Below, piece after piece: positions 1 to 12,339 of a stretch of DNA of 64,000 nt. Below the pieces are notes generated by a model, which was not told where the DNA came from, made no database searches, and saw only the letters and a program-made list of their open reading frames with translations. Origin of the DNA: Helianthus annuus (lineage: Eukaryota; Streptophyta; Magnoliopsida; Asterales; Asteraceae); assembly GCF_002127325.2 (NCBI RefSeq), contig NC_035449.2, forward strand, positions 147,538,931-147,602,930. The letters run 5' to 3'. Made by a program: the position numbers and the translations under genes. Numbering within the stretch: position 1 is the first letter of the stretch; each line of letters starts with the position of its first letter.

Positions 1-580
1 TTTAAGTTTATCAATGTAACACATTTGGGTACTAACACCTAATTTTATTTAAGTTTAAATCAATTTTACAAAATATATTTATTTTTTATATTTTCATCTT
101 TTTATTATATCTCTTAATTAACATAAGTCTATTTATTTTTTTATTTTCATATTTTTATTAAATTTCTTATTTCTTATTTAACATAAAATCTACTTGTTAC
201 ACTAGTATTTTTTAAATAGATTTTTTAAATAAAATCTACTAGCTATATAGTTTTACGTAAATTAAATTTCTTACTAGTTTTAAATAATGTAAACCTTACT
301 TGTTTTCAATTTTGGATATATATGATTGATAATAATAATAATAATAAATATAGAATCTAAACCTGTTAAAAAATAAAGTTAGCACTGGTGTAACAAATAG
401 ATTTTATGTTAAATAAGAAATTTAATAAAAATATGAAAATAAAAAAAATAAATAGAGTTTATGTTAATTAAGAGATATAATAAAAAGATGAAAATAAAAA
501 AAATAGATTTTGTAAAATTGATTTAAACTTAAATAAAATTAGGTGTTAGTACCCAAATGTGTTACATTGATAAACTTAAA
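1..580. repeat. Foldback (large inverted-repeat) element, left edge possibly cut by the window
   Basis: Positions 1 to about 206 are repeated as the reverse complement at about 380 to 580. The first 75 bases match the last 75 without a mismatch, and the arms stay alignable for about 205 bp around a loop of roughly 170 bp. The loop holds a short ATA/TAA microsatellite near 330-350. No coding sequence is visible, so this is a non-autonomous element with very long arms. Its superfamily is unknown because the left flank and target duplication lie outside the window. Confidence 0.8.
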
Positions 581-1309
581 AAAAATGCAAGGGTATTTTA
601 GTCATTAATTAACTAATTTTTGGTGTTAGTATCCAAAGGTGTTACAAAATTGAAACCATAGAACCTAAACCTGTTAAAAAATAAAGTTAGTACCCAAAGG
701 CGAAATTAAGTATAAACCACAGGACCCATTTGTGTAATTAACTCAAAAAAAAAAAAAAAAAAAAAAAAACCTTCATTCATACTACTATTATCTATGCCTT
801 TTACACGTCATGGGATGGGATAGCACTTGATCCAATAAACACAACATATACCTCATCCACCAACAATCTAACATGCCTGTACTTGTCACTAAATGAGATT
901 CACAATCATATTCATTTATTCTCACATTATATAAAACAGAAATATTATATTATACAAGAGATATCATCAAATATATGAAAAACTTAATTTCTGATACAAA
1001 CCAACTTTGCCTGCCTGCCTGTACAGGGAACTATAGTCTTTTTCTTCCCAACAAAAAGAACTCAAAAATTCCCCACATTTATATCTACATTTTAATATAT
1101 CCCAATACCCCCTTCAAAAATTCAAATCTTTAGCCCCTCTTGCCACCAATTCCATACATAGGGGCGTACATTACAGAATCAATTTTAATTTCAGAAATTC
1201 TCATTGTTTCTCGACTAAAATTGGTTCGGAATAGCACGCCCCATGTAGATAGATATATGTATGATTCTATGAAATTATAATCAAAACTTCTTTTAAAACA
1301 GTAAAAGAG
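581..1309. other. Intergenic: repeat-related strip, poly-A run and 3' flank of the DUF630/632 gene
   Basis: A motif like the foldback termini (GGTGTTAGTAYCCAAAGGTGTTACA) recurs near 620-645, and the loop-side phrase CTAAACCTGTTAAAAAATAA recurs near 664-684, so part of this strip is related to the neighbouring element. A run of 25 A residues lies at 745-769. The rest, up to 1309, is AT-rich and probably includes the 3' UTR of the minus-strand gene. No ORF is supported here. Confidence 0.5.
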
Positions 1310-4300
1310 CTATTTAACGGCATAAGATTTGTTGCAAACACCATCAAGTGCCTCCATTATCAAACCCGAAAAGCTTGTCATAGCTTGAAAGACACCGGGC
1401 AAACCCGTTTGGATGTTGTTTAAAGTCATAGCCCTTGTTACCTCAACCGCCTTTGAATGCCTTACCATTTCATCCTCAACGCGTCTCTGACACGCCACGA
1501 GTTCAGCCTTTTTCTCAGAAAGCGGGTCCCGCGTGTCCAAACCATGCCCGTTGTCCTGCTCGCTGCCCGGGAGCCCGAGCCCGACCATGGAGTAAGAATG
1601 GTAGTATTTCTTCTCTATGCTTCTTAAAGACGACATTTTTTTCTCGAGCTCCTTTGACGCTGACTCGGTCCGTTTTTTCACTTTCTTTTCTTCTGCTTGT
1701 TTTAAAGAAATCGAGTGGACAACGTTTATGAAGCTTTTAATCGCTTCAGATGCCACCGTATCGGGTACACGATCAAGGGCTAGTTTCCATTCATCGAAAA
1801 CTAAGTAAACATCCGATGCTTGTGAGCTGTTGATGTTTACTTCATCAGAGTTGGTGGGAAGAAGACTGAGTTTGAACCATCCATGGAGAGATTTGATGAA
1901 ATCTCTTTGGAATTTTATAAGGCGGCAGAAACTAGTGTGCCAGGCGGACACCGCCGCTTCAAGTTCACGAGTGGCTTGACGGTGGAGGTCAGAAGTTGAC
2001 TCGCCTTTGGTTGACTGGTTGACTAGACCCCGGACTTGTTGAACAACATTGTTTTGGACTTCATGGCATTGGTTCATAGATCTCCACATGTACATAAACC
2101 TGCATAAATGTCATATTAGCACTTTAGCATACAGTATTTACACACACGCACCTAATAAATAAGTAACCGGTTGCGTCACGCGTCACAATTTTGTGTGCCC
2201 AAGATTATATTTTCCGCTTCTCTTATTTAAAAAAAGTCCATCGTATCTCATCTCAATATATCGTTTTATAATTCCTCAATCTTCGTTACTAACTTTTAAT
2301 TTTCTTTTATTCAACCCGTCTAATACACCGGTTTCTGACCATGCGTGTGTGTGAAGAAATTACGTACCCGTGACAAAGTTCAATAAGCTGTGGAACAAGC
2401 TCGGAATCTCGTAGCCCAACAATGGCGGTAGAGGTGGTTGAGGCAGCCTGGGATGTAACCACTATTAACGACTGCAGTTTCTTTATTGACGCTTTTGTTT
2501 TGTTCAATTTACTTTCATCTTCCCCTTTGTACTCCTGGCTCTGCAGTGTAGATAACTTCTTCTCATGCGCGATTTTAACTCCTTCTCTTGCCTAAACAAT
2601 TTAGTAGTTAGATTGAACAGATATGTAAGTTTAACTCCAGGATTTTCTAAAAGAGACAGAAGGAAAAAAAATGTTGCAAAGTATATGGAAATCCCATAAC
2701 CACCAGTACATAAAGAATGTGATATGTGAGTCATTTCAACTTTCAAGTCCACGGCTTTAAACAAAATAGTCATCGACTTTTTTCTTTTCAAATTAAAATT
2801 TTGAGTGTTACAAAAAAGATTACAACCAAGAAACACCATGTGTCGCGTAGCCATTGGTTTCCCTTAAAATTGAAAATTTAAAATGATAAATAAAAAAAAA
2901 GTCAATGGCTATTTTGTTAGAATAGGTAGTCAGCATAGTTATTGATAGCGAATAGCGGACGATAGCGACAAGCTACCTATACACTACGTAGCGATAGCGA
3001 CGAAATAGTGGACGCTATTTTATGTTTAGTGACACACTAGTAGAAAATTTTAGAAATATTTTATTTATATATTATATCCAAATAAGCTGTTTTATACGCT
3101 ATTTAATATATATATGCTTAACAAAAAACCTAAAATCCTGCTATTTTGTACCTCTAAATTCCGCTATTTATATTAAAGCAGAAAAAAACCTAAATTCCCA
3201 CCATTTGCCTGCTATGGAGGTGCCAAAATCAAATAGCGACACATGAGTGCTACGCTGCGCTATTTGCTATAGTGCTCGCTATTAATAACTATGGCAGGCA
3301 AGTTTTTTTAATTTTCACTCGATACAGACCGTTCAAAACATAAGAACAAGATAACAGGGTATTTCCTTGTAACAGTTAACATTGTGGTTGCCTGCTAGTC
3401 ATGTAAAACCGAAGAGTTTGTCTTTTAGTATGTTGACAGACATACATAGCCCACTGGTCTTCTATTCCAAATTTATGACAGCTAAAGATTGCTCCAGGCT
3501 GTCATGCTTGATCAGACTCCTGGTTACTACTACTTACAAGGGTAGTTTGGTCATTAACTCATTACACAACAGCTTATAACCAGTTTTACCAATGGTCCAA
3601 TATATTCTAGTCTAGCTTCATTTTCACATAAACCAAACACTTCAGGATAGTTGGCATGGCCCACAAACTGTATAACAAATGGTACAGTTTATTACTAACC
3701 AGGGGTAATTTGGTCATTACTTAACAACCTACAATCTTATGACCTTAACATAGGCATAGCAGAATTTGTCCATACATGGTCAAGCTACCAGCTAAAACCT
3801 TCCATGGCTCAGAGTCATATATGGTACTTGATTAAACTAACAAAGGGCATTTTCGTCATTTCACAGCAAAGTATCTGGATTAACAATACAACTCCTAAAG
3901 AAAACCAATCAATATATTGCTTAATGTGATGACTGACGATAAACCGAAATAATTGACCGAGATAACTGACGATAAGCCGAGATAATTGACCGTTACTCAA
4001 CACTTTCACACATGGTCAAACCATCAATCACAACTTGTAGGGACAATTACTATTGGTCATCCTAAAACAAAGTAAAGTTATGAATATATAATTCTTTCAT
4101 GACACCTTTTTCTACAACACAATGGATAAAACTGTTCCAATGCAGTGATTTCACCACTGGAACCCACAATGGTGAAAAGAAAAGATGGTCCAAGATTTAT
4201 GAGTCCCTAGTGGCCAGGGTCATTTTCGTCATTCCACACCCCCTACTAACGATTATCATCATCAAAAGGCAACTTTTTTCCACCATTACACGTCTTTTTT

Positions 4301-6423
4301 CAACATCTTGTTTGAAAATATTGGAGAAAAAAGATACCCCAGAAAAAGAAAAAGAAAAAATCAATTTCTTAATCATGTCAAAATAATCTTGTGTGTCAGA
4401 AATCAGAATAGCACCTGTGTTTATCACTTATCAGTTGTATGGTACAAACAACTGATGCAAATAGGGACGGTTCTAGGTTAACAGTGATTATATGTACCTT
4501 CACTTCTTGGTATAGTTTCATCTCCCAAGCCAAGAGCCGCTCCAGAGTTGAACAGAGACTCTTTGACCCACCTGGTTCACCAATTGAACCGGGTTCGAAC
4601 CGGTACTTGACCGCCAATGGTGGTTTCGATGTCCAGCTTGAGCTCAAATTACTCAATACCCCATTTGAATGATACACCGTTTCTGCAATCAATTTAAAAA
4701 TTTAAAACAATTATACCCAAACCCAAAAATGTAGAACAAAAACATTGGTAAAGGGTACTTATGATATACACACACCACCCCGATCATCATCATACATACG
4801 GTATAAACGGCGAGAAAAGGTCATACGCCCCATATGAACATTATGGCCTGTATGATGAGCAAGTATGCCGATTATTACGGCCAGAATAAACATTATGGCT
4901 AATATGATGAGTCAGTAATTCAGTAAAACACCTCATACGACTCGTATGACCCTTTTTCGACAATTACACAACCCGTATGACCTGTCCCTTGGTGAAAATT
5001 AGTAATTCTTACTTTTCAATTGGCGAAAACTCCGATCAAGCTGGGCTCGACCGGTTTCCAGCATCTCCGAGACTTGTTCACCGGCATCAGCCGCCTTATC
5101 AAAATACTCTTTAATAGAAGCAACAATTTCCGTCAAATCCCGATGCCTAATCACCATCCTCATATCCGAATTATCCTCATGTTGCCCCGTTTTCCAGCTC
5201 TCTGACGACTCGGCTTTAAAAGACTTTTCGGATCTACTCTTCTCAGATCCCCTCATCGGATCAAACTTCGATTTCGGAACAGAGTTAAACACAGAAGGCG
5301 GTGGAGCCACCGACTCGTTATGAACCGATGATCCGAAATTAGATCTACTCTCCATTTCAGATCTGGAATCCCTATCAATTTCCTCATCATCATCAGATGT
5401 TGAGCTGGTGGTACTATAATGATCCCATTCGCTACACTGCACCTCTTCTCTCTCCTCAATTTCTACTCTCTCATCTCTCTCATCGTCATCTTCCGTATCT
5501 TCCGATTCCAGATGGTGACTGCTGTACTCATCTTCTTCTTCTGATTCTTGTTGCTGACGTGTATGGATTTTCGGATGATGATTCTTCTGAGAATAAGTTG
5601 AATAAACTGAGCGCTTATCTTCATTGATTTCGCTATGATTTTCACGATGATTTTTGTGTTGATTGTAACCGGAATAAATAGACGATTTGTCGTCTTCTGA
5701 TTCGAAATTCGGTTGACGACGATTGAAGTATTCGGAATCTGGTGGTGACGGAGGGTAGAAATTCTCCCAATTCCAAACGGAGGATGCTTGTGAAGGTGTT
5801 GATGCGTAATTTGCTTGAGCATTGTAAGTGTAATTATAACTATCCGGATTATTATTATTATTATAACTGTAGTTATGTTGAGATTTGTGAGGAGAATATG
5901 AAGCTTCACTAGATTCAGAAAGAATATGAGGCAGTTTTATTGTAGGTTTAGGTTTAGGTTTAGGTTTAGCTTTAGATTTAGGGTTAGGGTTAGGACGACG
6001 GTCATGGTGGTTCACGGAGGCGGTCCGGCGAGGCGCGGCGGTGAGTATCGGCGGGAGTTTTGGTTCTGAAACGGATGCAGATCGGGAAACAGACGTCGGT
6101 GCCGGCGACGGCGCCGTCGCCCGAACCGGCGGAGGTGGTGGCGGTGTTTGGTAGGGATGAAATGAAGGAGGTTTGACGGTGGAGGAGGAGGAGGTGGGAC
6201 GGGTGGGGAGGAGGACGGCGGGGGTCTGGTCGGCGACGGAGAGAGGTTCGCCGGCGGCGAAGGTGGTGAGGGCGGATCCGGTGGCTTTAAGGGAACGGCA
6301 GTAGTCGGAGTGAGCGGCGGCGAGGTGGTGGCGGGCGTAAACGGCGTCTTTCATAAGACGACGTCGTTCCTTGCAGCGTCTGACGGAGTCTTCGTTGCCT
6401 AACTTTGAGGCGGTGCAGCCCAT
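1310..6423 (-). CDS. DUF630/DUF632 domain protein (NRG2 / REL2-like), four exons
   Basis: Exons in transcript order: 6423-5013, 4682-4498, 2591-2368 and 2099-1310. Every junction has GT..AG on the minus strand and the reading frame is kept (phases 1, 0, 2), giving 869 aa and a TAA stop. Residues 1-60 are a DUF630 domain starting MGCTASKLG, with Gly2/Cys3 placed for N-myristoylation and palmitoylation, so membrane attachment is likely. Residues 80-165 are Pro/Ser/Lys-rich (PPPPPP near 94-99, a KPKPKPKPK run), and 290-350 are acidic. From about residue 430 to the end is DUF632, including [32 protein letters not shown] and [13 protein letters not shown] across the splice joins, which confirms the model. 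In Arabidopsis and rice this family includes NRG2 (nitrate signalling) and REL2 (leaf shape); the exact orthologue is not established. The start is the first ATG and gives the conserved MGC terminus. Confidence 0.93.
2301..2332 (+). repeat. Helitron-tail-like remnant in intron 3 of the DUF630/632 gene
   Basis: The stretch TTATTCAACCCGTCTAATAC followed by ACCGG closely matches the tail hairpin of the Helitron at 62513-63686 (ATTCAACCCGTGTAATACAC). It lies about 35 bp from the splice donor of exon 3 (exon end 2368). No CTAG terminus follows, so only a degraded tail remains. Confidence 0.45.
2934..3293. mobile_element. MITE-like element with TAGCG-rich inverted ends, in intron 2
   Basis: The ends are inverted copies: CATAGTTATTGATAGCGAAT on the left and the complement of CGCTATTAATAACTATG on the right. 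The subterminal parts are dense in ATAGCG and CGCTAT words, and the middle is AT-rich with no coding. At 360 bp inside an intron, this fits a non-autonomous DNA transposon. I could not see a clean target duplication, so the superfamily is open. Confidence 0.65.
3930..3995 (+). repeat. Two-copy tandem repeat in intron 2
   Basis: Two adjacent copies of a unit of about 31 bp beginning ACTGACGATAA and ending AATTGACCG, differing at a few bases. This is a minor local duplication with no visible function. Confidence 0.6.
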
Positions 6424-7046
6424 GACGGTGGCGGGAGGGGTTTTTCAGGCGACTGGCGCCTGATTTTAGAAAGAGAAAGTGGTGGCAGAGTGATGAGTGA
6501 GTGTGTGTGTTTAAGTTAACAAAAAGGGAAATTCATTTATTTATTTTTATTAAAAGGCTAAAATTAAAGTGGAAAAAAAAGAATTTATTTCTGAAGAACT
6601 TTATTGTATATCTTCTTCAAAAACTACTTTATATTAAATAACCTGATTTGATACGTAACAACTTTTTTTTTTAAAAAATCACCAAAGTATATTGAGACCT
6701 TGCAAATCTTTAACATTCCAACATTTTTAAAAGATATAAAGTGGCTTTAAAATGAATTTATGATTTATTGTGATATTATGGATATAGAGGTAGAAAGTTA
6801 TATGAAAATGGATACTAACATACAAATATTCCCTATAAGCAAACCTAATTCTATTCTATTATTATAATCTGTAACTCTCATGTAGCACGATTAAAATATG
6901 AGTTGTGAGATACACTTGGAATTAAAAAAATCATATATGTGTGCATTTATTGTATATTTATTGTATAGTTATATGTTGGTATTTATATCGTATGCATTGT
7001 TATGTACTTATCTTTATGCCCATAAAATTAATATTATTACAATATG
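6424..7046. other. 5' flank of the DUF630/632 gene and AT-rich spacer
   Basis: Directly upstream of the minus-strand start, the transcript strand is CT-rich (about 6424-6510) and resembles a 5' UTR. An A/T-rich AATAAATAAAT-type stretch at about 6533-6550 is a weak TATA-like candidate. The rest to 7046 is AT-rich, with no ORF I can support. Confidence 0.4.
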
Positions 7047-8158
7047 GGGTAAATTACACTTTTCGTACTTTAAGTTTGTATCGAATTGCAGTGGATATTC
7101 TTTAACTTCAATAATTACAGTCACAGTCATTTATTTGGAATTTCATTACACGTTACGTCATTTAGCCCTAACCTGGTTAAAATTTTCAGTTAAATATGAC
7201 ATGTGACTTGCACACGATGGTAGATTGGTAATTTTACTAATGTATTTAAAATATCTAATATTTCAAACAAACAAAATTCTAAAATAAATTTACATATCTT
7301 TCTCCCTCTTTTAGCGAGTTAAACACAGACCCTGTCTCTCTCGAACCAACCTCCACCACCACTAAATCCAGCCACCACACCACCATATCCGTCCAACAAA
7401 CCACCACTACCCAGTGTTTTGAATATGAGAACATATAAATTGAGCAGGCGAATAGAATAAACCCTAAAACTAGGGTTTCGGGAAGAACAATAAACGATTT
7501 GGACATGGACCTTAATTCTGGCGGCGATCATCTTCTTCCGGTGCTCTATTTTACGCAGGTACAACCAATCTACTCTGCTACTGTATATATATGTTATTTT
7601 CTTTCTGTATATTTATATCTATTCGACATCCAAACCAAATCTATGAACACCATTTGAAGGCGTGCTCGGGCGAGAAGAAACAGAGGTTGTAACTGTGTTT
7701 TGTAATCGGAATAGTGATTAACGGATCTGATTGGATCCGTTTGTGCGGTGAAAAACATCTAGATTCGTGAACAGCTTGATGAGTAGATTTTTAGGGTTTT
7801 TGGTTTACTGGGATGTGGGTTTTGAAAAGTCAAAGTAATTTATTTTGATAATGAGTTGTGGTGGTGGGTTGTGGTAGATGATGGTGATCGTGGAAGAGAA
7901 AGATAAAGTAAGTGATATAAATATTGGTTTTTAAAAATTATTTTTGCTTTTTTATTATATAAATTTTACATAAATTGGTAAAAAGACTATATTACCCTTA
8001 TGTGATCAAAGTTAACTGAGAATTTGACCAAGTTAGGGTCAAAGGACGTAACGTGCAATAAGTTTTCCAAATAAAGGATTGTGACTGAAATTATTGAAGT
8101 TAAAAGATATTCACTGCAATCCAAAACAAATATAAAGGACGAAACATCTAATTTACCC
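7047..8158. mobile_element. Mutator-like non-autonomous element, copy 1
   Basis: The ends are long inverted repeats of about 200 bp starting GGGTAAATTACACTTTTCGT on the left, with the complement ending TAATTTACCC at 8158. The flanks TACAATATG (7038-7046) and TACATTCTG (8159-8167) match at 7 of 9 positions, in keeping with the 9-bp target duplication of Mutator-like elements. The 1.1-kb body holds a CCACCACC-rich segment and no transposase. A second copy of the family is at 11269-22395. Confidence 0.82.
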
Positions 8159-8167
8159 TACATTCTG

Positions 8168-8370
8168 TAACTCACATGTAACATTATTAAAATATGTCTT
8201 AGAGTTACACTTGTAAATTAAAATTCATATACATATATGATATTTATTTTGTGTATATATAGGTTGGTATTATCATATGCATTGTTATCTTTATGCTCGT
8301 AAATATCACTAGAAATGTCATGTATGCAATTTATAACGTATAACCTTGAAAATACTTATTTTTATCTCAA
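8168..8370. other. AT-rich spacer between two DNA transposons
   Basis: I see no gene or clear repeat in this short AT-rich stretch between the Mutator-like element and the Helitron-like terminus at 8371. Confidence 0.4.
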
Positions 8371-11185
8371 CTAGAAGATAACCCATCGCGGTGCGACGGG
8401 GTATTTCATTTCTATCAAGTCGTTAATGGTATTAGTTACAAATTTTAAAGTGTCTTCGTATGCGTTTTATAAAGCTATATATATAGAAAAAAAGGATGTC
8501 TAACATTATTAACAATAGATGCGTCTTGTCTGTCCACGATGTTTAGTCCTTGTAGCGAGTCTTGATCTTTACCCTTTGATACACCTAACACATATCCATC
8601 ATTGTTATGCATTGCAGTAATTTTATATTTTACGACAAAATATAGTAAAGAGTTACAGTTAACTTACTGCTGACAACAATGCAGAATATGTCATCATTCT
8701 GAACCAGAGGTGACTCCCTAACATACTTTCTCAAAACCCTTTTGGCAACATTATCACGCAACCTCAATATGTAAATCCAAATTTCGGTTAGCTAAACAAA
8801 GTGTACTCTTCTGTATTTTGTTCCCACTTTTAAACTTACTGGTAACCTATAATAAAAAAAAACAAAGAAATGCGTAATTAAGAACACTCAAATGTAAATC
8901 AGAAGTGTTTTCCGATACAAAAACCTGTAATTCGATCATTCATCAAACATACATGACCATAGGTATTTAGCGTAAAAATATGACTTAGATCAATGGAAAG
9001 CGATTGTGTGCAAGCGCCTTGCTTCAACTTCAAATTGATGGTTGTAAATCAAAAAGTAAGTAATCCCCCATATAACGTCATGAACTCCAAATAGATGGTT
9101 TCAAATCTAGATTATCAAAATCAAACATTCAAAATGTATACATATAGAAATCCATAACCGATTAACTGAATTAACCAAACCAAACCAATTATACATATCG
9201 CTATTAAAAATGAGAGGTTTAATAAAACATAATCCTAAACCAACCGATTTCCATTCTAGTTAGAAAATATATATTGATACGTTTGAAAGAAGGCCGAATT
9301 TGAAAGCTAAACCATAATTATTAACATGGTGATGGAAACCATTTCTATAATTATATGTGGCAATTTTGACCAATATGTAGTAAGAGTAAGCTGTTTGCTT
9401 TATTGTTGTCTTAGGATAAAGTAAATGACTGTTGCTCTAAATATTAATGCATAAAATTAAATTTAAATTTAACATTAATTTTCAATGTAAGCTGAACCAT
9501 GATGGATAAAAGAAAGTTCAGAATTAATAAACTTACATCAACTTTGTTCGAAGATTCTCCCACGCAAATTGGGTTCTTTGCTCATAAATATCACCCTGCA
9601 ACATATTTCAAACGGATCACTAACAGAAATAAAATGTCATTCTAAAGCTAGAATCATCCAAATATTTAAATGTAAGTAAGCAACAATTAATTCGTCAACA
9701 TAAAGCTTTTTCATGACGTATACATTGTTTTTTTTTAATTAAATACTACTAACATTTACACTTGTGAAATAGTAAAATACATCCAGCAAAAGAACAACAT
9801 CAAAGGGATTTAAATTGTAAAAAGAGCAGGGTAACCATACCTCACCAAGAGCACCATTTCCTATTATGGTGAGTAGCTTAAAATCATCAGATCCCACGTC
9901 AACAGCAAGTCAGCAACCAATTTATTCTCTTACTAAAGGTCAAAAATAAAACCCAAAACTTAACTTTGGCCATATAATTAATTTGAACTGAGATAGCTTC
10001 TATGTAGCTTCAATGTAACCTCTACAAGCAAAGGTGCGAGTTATCGGGTAATTTAGTGTGATGTGTTGCATCCACACAACCATCAATATGTCTAGTTACA
10101 CAAAATTACCAACCAAAAGGTTATCTGAGGATGTTTAATTGACAAAAATTATGAACTATACATAGCGAGATAGAGCAAAGTACTTTATCAGAGGTGTGAG
10201 TGTGGAGGCGTAGGTTGACGATGAAGATGGTGTTGTTGATGTAGGTGGCCTGTGCTGGTGGAAGATGCAAACAGGTGTTCAACAGGGACTTCGATTGAAG
10301 GCAATTCCAATGCCCTAGTGTTCGATTAGGGCTTATAGATGGTGTTGGGCAAGGTTAGGGTTTTGCAAGTGGCGAGCAATGGTGAATGTGGTGACGATGA
10401 TGGTTAGCTGATGTGGGGGACCAATCTAATGACGCCTGCGATTTAGGGAAAAAAGCTTAAAGAGGTCAGTTATGGTGGGTAGGTAAAAGCAGCAACCAAG
10501 CAACACCCAACCCTAGTGTGTGGTACTTGGAAACCTGAAGTACCAGTGAATGGAGTACAAAACAAACTCAGATGTACATACCAATATAACCAAACAATGT
10601 AGTTAAATTTCAAAATCATCACATAACAAAAAGAAAACCAATATATACCGAAATACACACAAACAGATTCAAAATCTTTACAGATTCCTAATAACCCGAA
10701 ACCCTAGAACAATCAATACCCACCAAATTAAACAACTATAAACCCATAACTAATCAAGAATCGACCAATCAAAAACCCATAACTAATCAAGAAGTGAACA
10801 ACCATAAGTGTGAATCAACGCATGCATCTTTATACAATGAAGTTAATAGTAAAAAAAATAAAAATTAAACCTTTTTATCTTGCATTTGAAAAGGGTTCGA
10901 TGCGATTGAAGAAAGTAGGTCACCGGCGGGGTGAGAACAGAGGTATTCAATGGTGGGAATGGTGCTTACCTCCGATCTTTTTTCGATACACCAACGTATT
11001 CGAAGGTGTCTAGGCTTCGTAACCCCCAAATCAAATCAGAACATCATATGAGTATCATGAGGATGAAGGGAGAAAACACGAACTGTAGGTACCAACGATG
11101 GTAATGACCGGCAAATGTAGGTTAGAATAACCTAGAAACCAGAACTGTAGCTAAGTTCCTATGCTAATTGTTATATAGTATAATG
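8371..11185 (-). mobile_element. Helitron-like element, 3' end well supported, 5' end tentative
   Basis: Read on the minus strand, a hairpin at 8400-8382 (CCCGTCGC..GCGATGGG, one G-T step) is followed about 7 bases later by CTAG and then T, the Helitron 3' signature. A possible 5' end is at about 11185, where the minus strand reads TATACTATATAACA, close to the TCTATACTATATAA start common in plant Helitrons, but the TC is not evident. No RepHel coding is visible, so it is non-autonomous. Several exon-like fragments lie inside on the same strand. Confidence 0.55.
8510..9900 (-). pseudogene. Exon-like gene fragments captured in the Helitron-like element
   Basis: At 9900-9841 the minus strand encodes DDFKLLTIIGNGALGE followed directly by a GT donor. 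This resembles the glycine-rich ATP loop (GxGxxG) of AGC/NDR-type protein kinases, with Phe/Arg-type positions altered. Further exon-like blocks with splice-like edges follow at 9597-9536 (..EQRTQFAWENLRTKL), 8760-8668 (..VRESPLVQNDDIFC) and 8610-8510 (..MHNNDGYVLGVSKGK). I cannot name the source of the last three, and they may come from different genes. No continuous protein can be read through them. Fragment capture by a Helitron is the simplest reading; an old degraded gene is the alternative. Confidence 0.4.
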
Positions 11186-11268
11186 GTTGACCCACTTATT
11201 ATTCAAATTCAAAATTGTTTTCTAGATCTTTAATAATTTAATGATTACAATTTTTATCTTTAATAAAT
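11186..11268. other. Spacer and target site of the second Mutator-like copy
   Basis: The 9-bp target duplication TTAATAAAT occupies 11260-11268 and is repeated exactly at 22396-22404. The flanking phrase AATGATTACAATTTT also occurs on both sides (about 11240 and 22407), so the target itself already contained a small duplication. Confidence 0.7.
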
Positions 11269-11774
11269 GGGTAAATTACACTTTTCGTTCTTTATATTTG
11301 TAGCGTGTTGCAATAGATAGCCTTTAACTTCAATAATTACAGGCACAATCCTTTATTTGAAAAACACATTACACATTTCGTCTTTTAACACTAACCATAT
11401 TAAAATTTTAAGTTATGTTTATCCACTTAAGGGTATTCTGGTCATTTCATGCTTTTATTTAAAATGTTCATTAATAAATAAAACCAAAAATATTATATAT
11501 ATATAGAAACATCATTTTCCCCAATTCCCCAACCCTAGAATCTCTCACCCATCTCTCCCTCCCTCTTTCTCTTTCTCCAACCAACCTCTACCACCACCAC
11601 TAAATCCAGCCACCACCACCACCACCACCACCACCGTATCCCACCTGAATTTGTAAACCAGATTGGAAAATAATAAAAATGTCAAAAGCATGGATTAGAA
11701 AACAAAACATGGTTTTGACTTTCTGCTTGATCCTTTCCCGTCTTTCTATTCTAGCACAAAACCCATCAAATCGA

Positions 11775-12238
11775 TGTTGGTGCATGTTTTGTGACAACAG
11801 CTTAGATTTGGTCTTTGGATATCTTGTAATTAGTAAAACGATAAACGGTTAGCGGGTTTAGCTTTGTAATAGTTTGTTATAGTGAAGTAAGAGTGATTGG
11901 GCCAAACCAAACCCACATATGGGGAAGGGTTTGCGAATTGGGCCTTGCCCAAGACCTAGCCCACATGCAAAGCTTTGTCCTATATAAACAAAGCTTAGCA
12001 TTAGGGTTTAGGTTGATCTTCTAATCACCTTAATCACTTGGAGAGAATTCGTGAAAGACAAAGGCTTGGACGAATTAGGATCTTGATTGATTGTAATCGT
12101 TACGAAGATAATCAATAAAGATCGGGTTTAAAGTGATTCGTGTTCTACTCGTTTTCTGTGAAATCTAATCTAGGGGATTCCGCACTCTAGGTTGGATCGA
12201 CGATTCTGTTATGATCCGCACGTGTTAGGGGACTTACA
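11775..12238 (+). repeat. 5' LTR of the Copia element
   Basis: Begins TGTTGGTGCATG and ends GACTTACA. It differs from the 3' LTR at about two positions seen by eye, near the 3' end (ATGATCC against ACGATCC, and GACTTACA against GACTCACA), implying a recent insertion. A CCTATATAAAC box near 11979 is the probable TATA element. Confidence 0.95.
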
Positions 12239-12240
12239 AT

Positions 12241-12252
12241 TGGTATCAGAGC
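12241..12252 (+). promoter_or_regulatory. Primer-binding site (initiator methionine tRNA type)
   Basis: TGGTATCAGAGC, two bases after the 5' LTR, is the complement of the 3' end of plant initiator methionine tRNA and primes minus-strand DNA synthesis in many Copia elements. Confidence 0.9.
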
Positions 12253-12339
12253 ATTCGGCTCTTGATTGGCTTGGTTCAGAATCGTTTTTGCAGAAAAATC
12301 GGCGTTTTTGGAGTTTTTGGAGGCTGTTTCGAAGATCTG

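Noticed and set aside
5944..5994. Interstitial telomere
   Set aside because: Short, irregular and inside a conserved coding exon of an intact gene.
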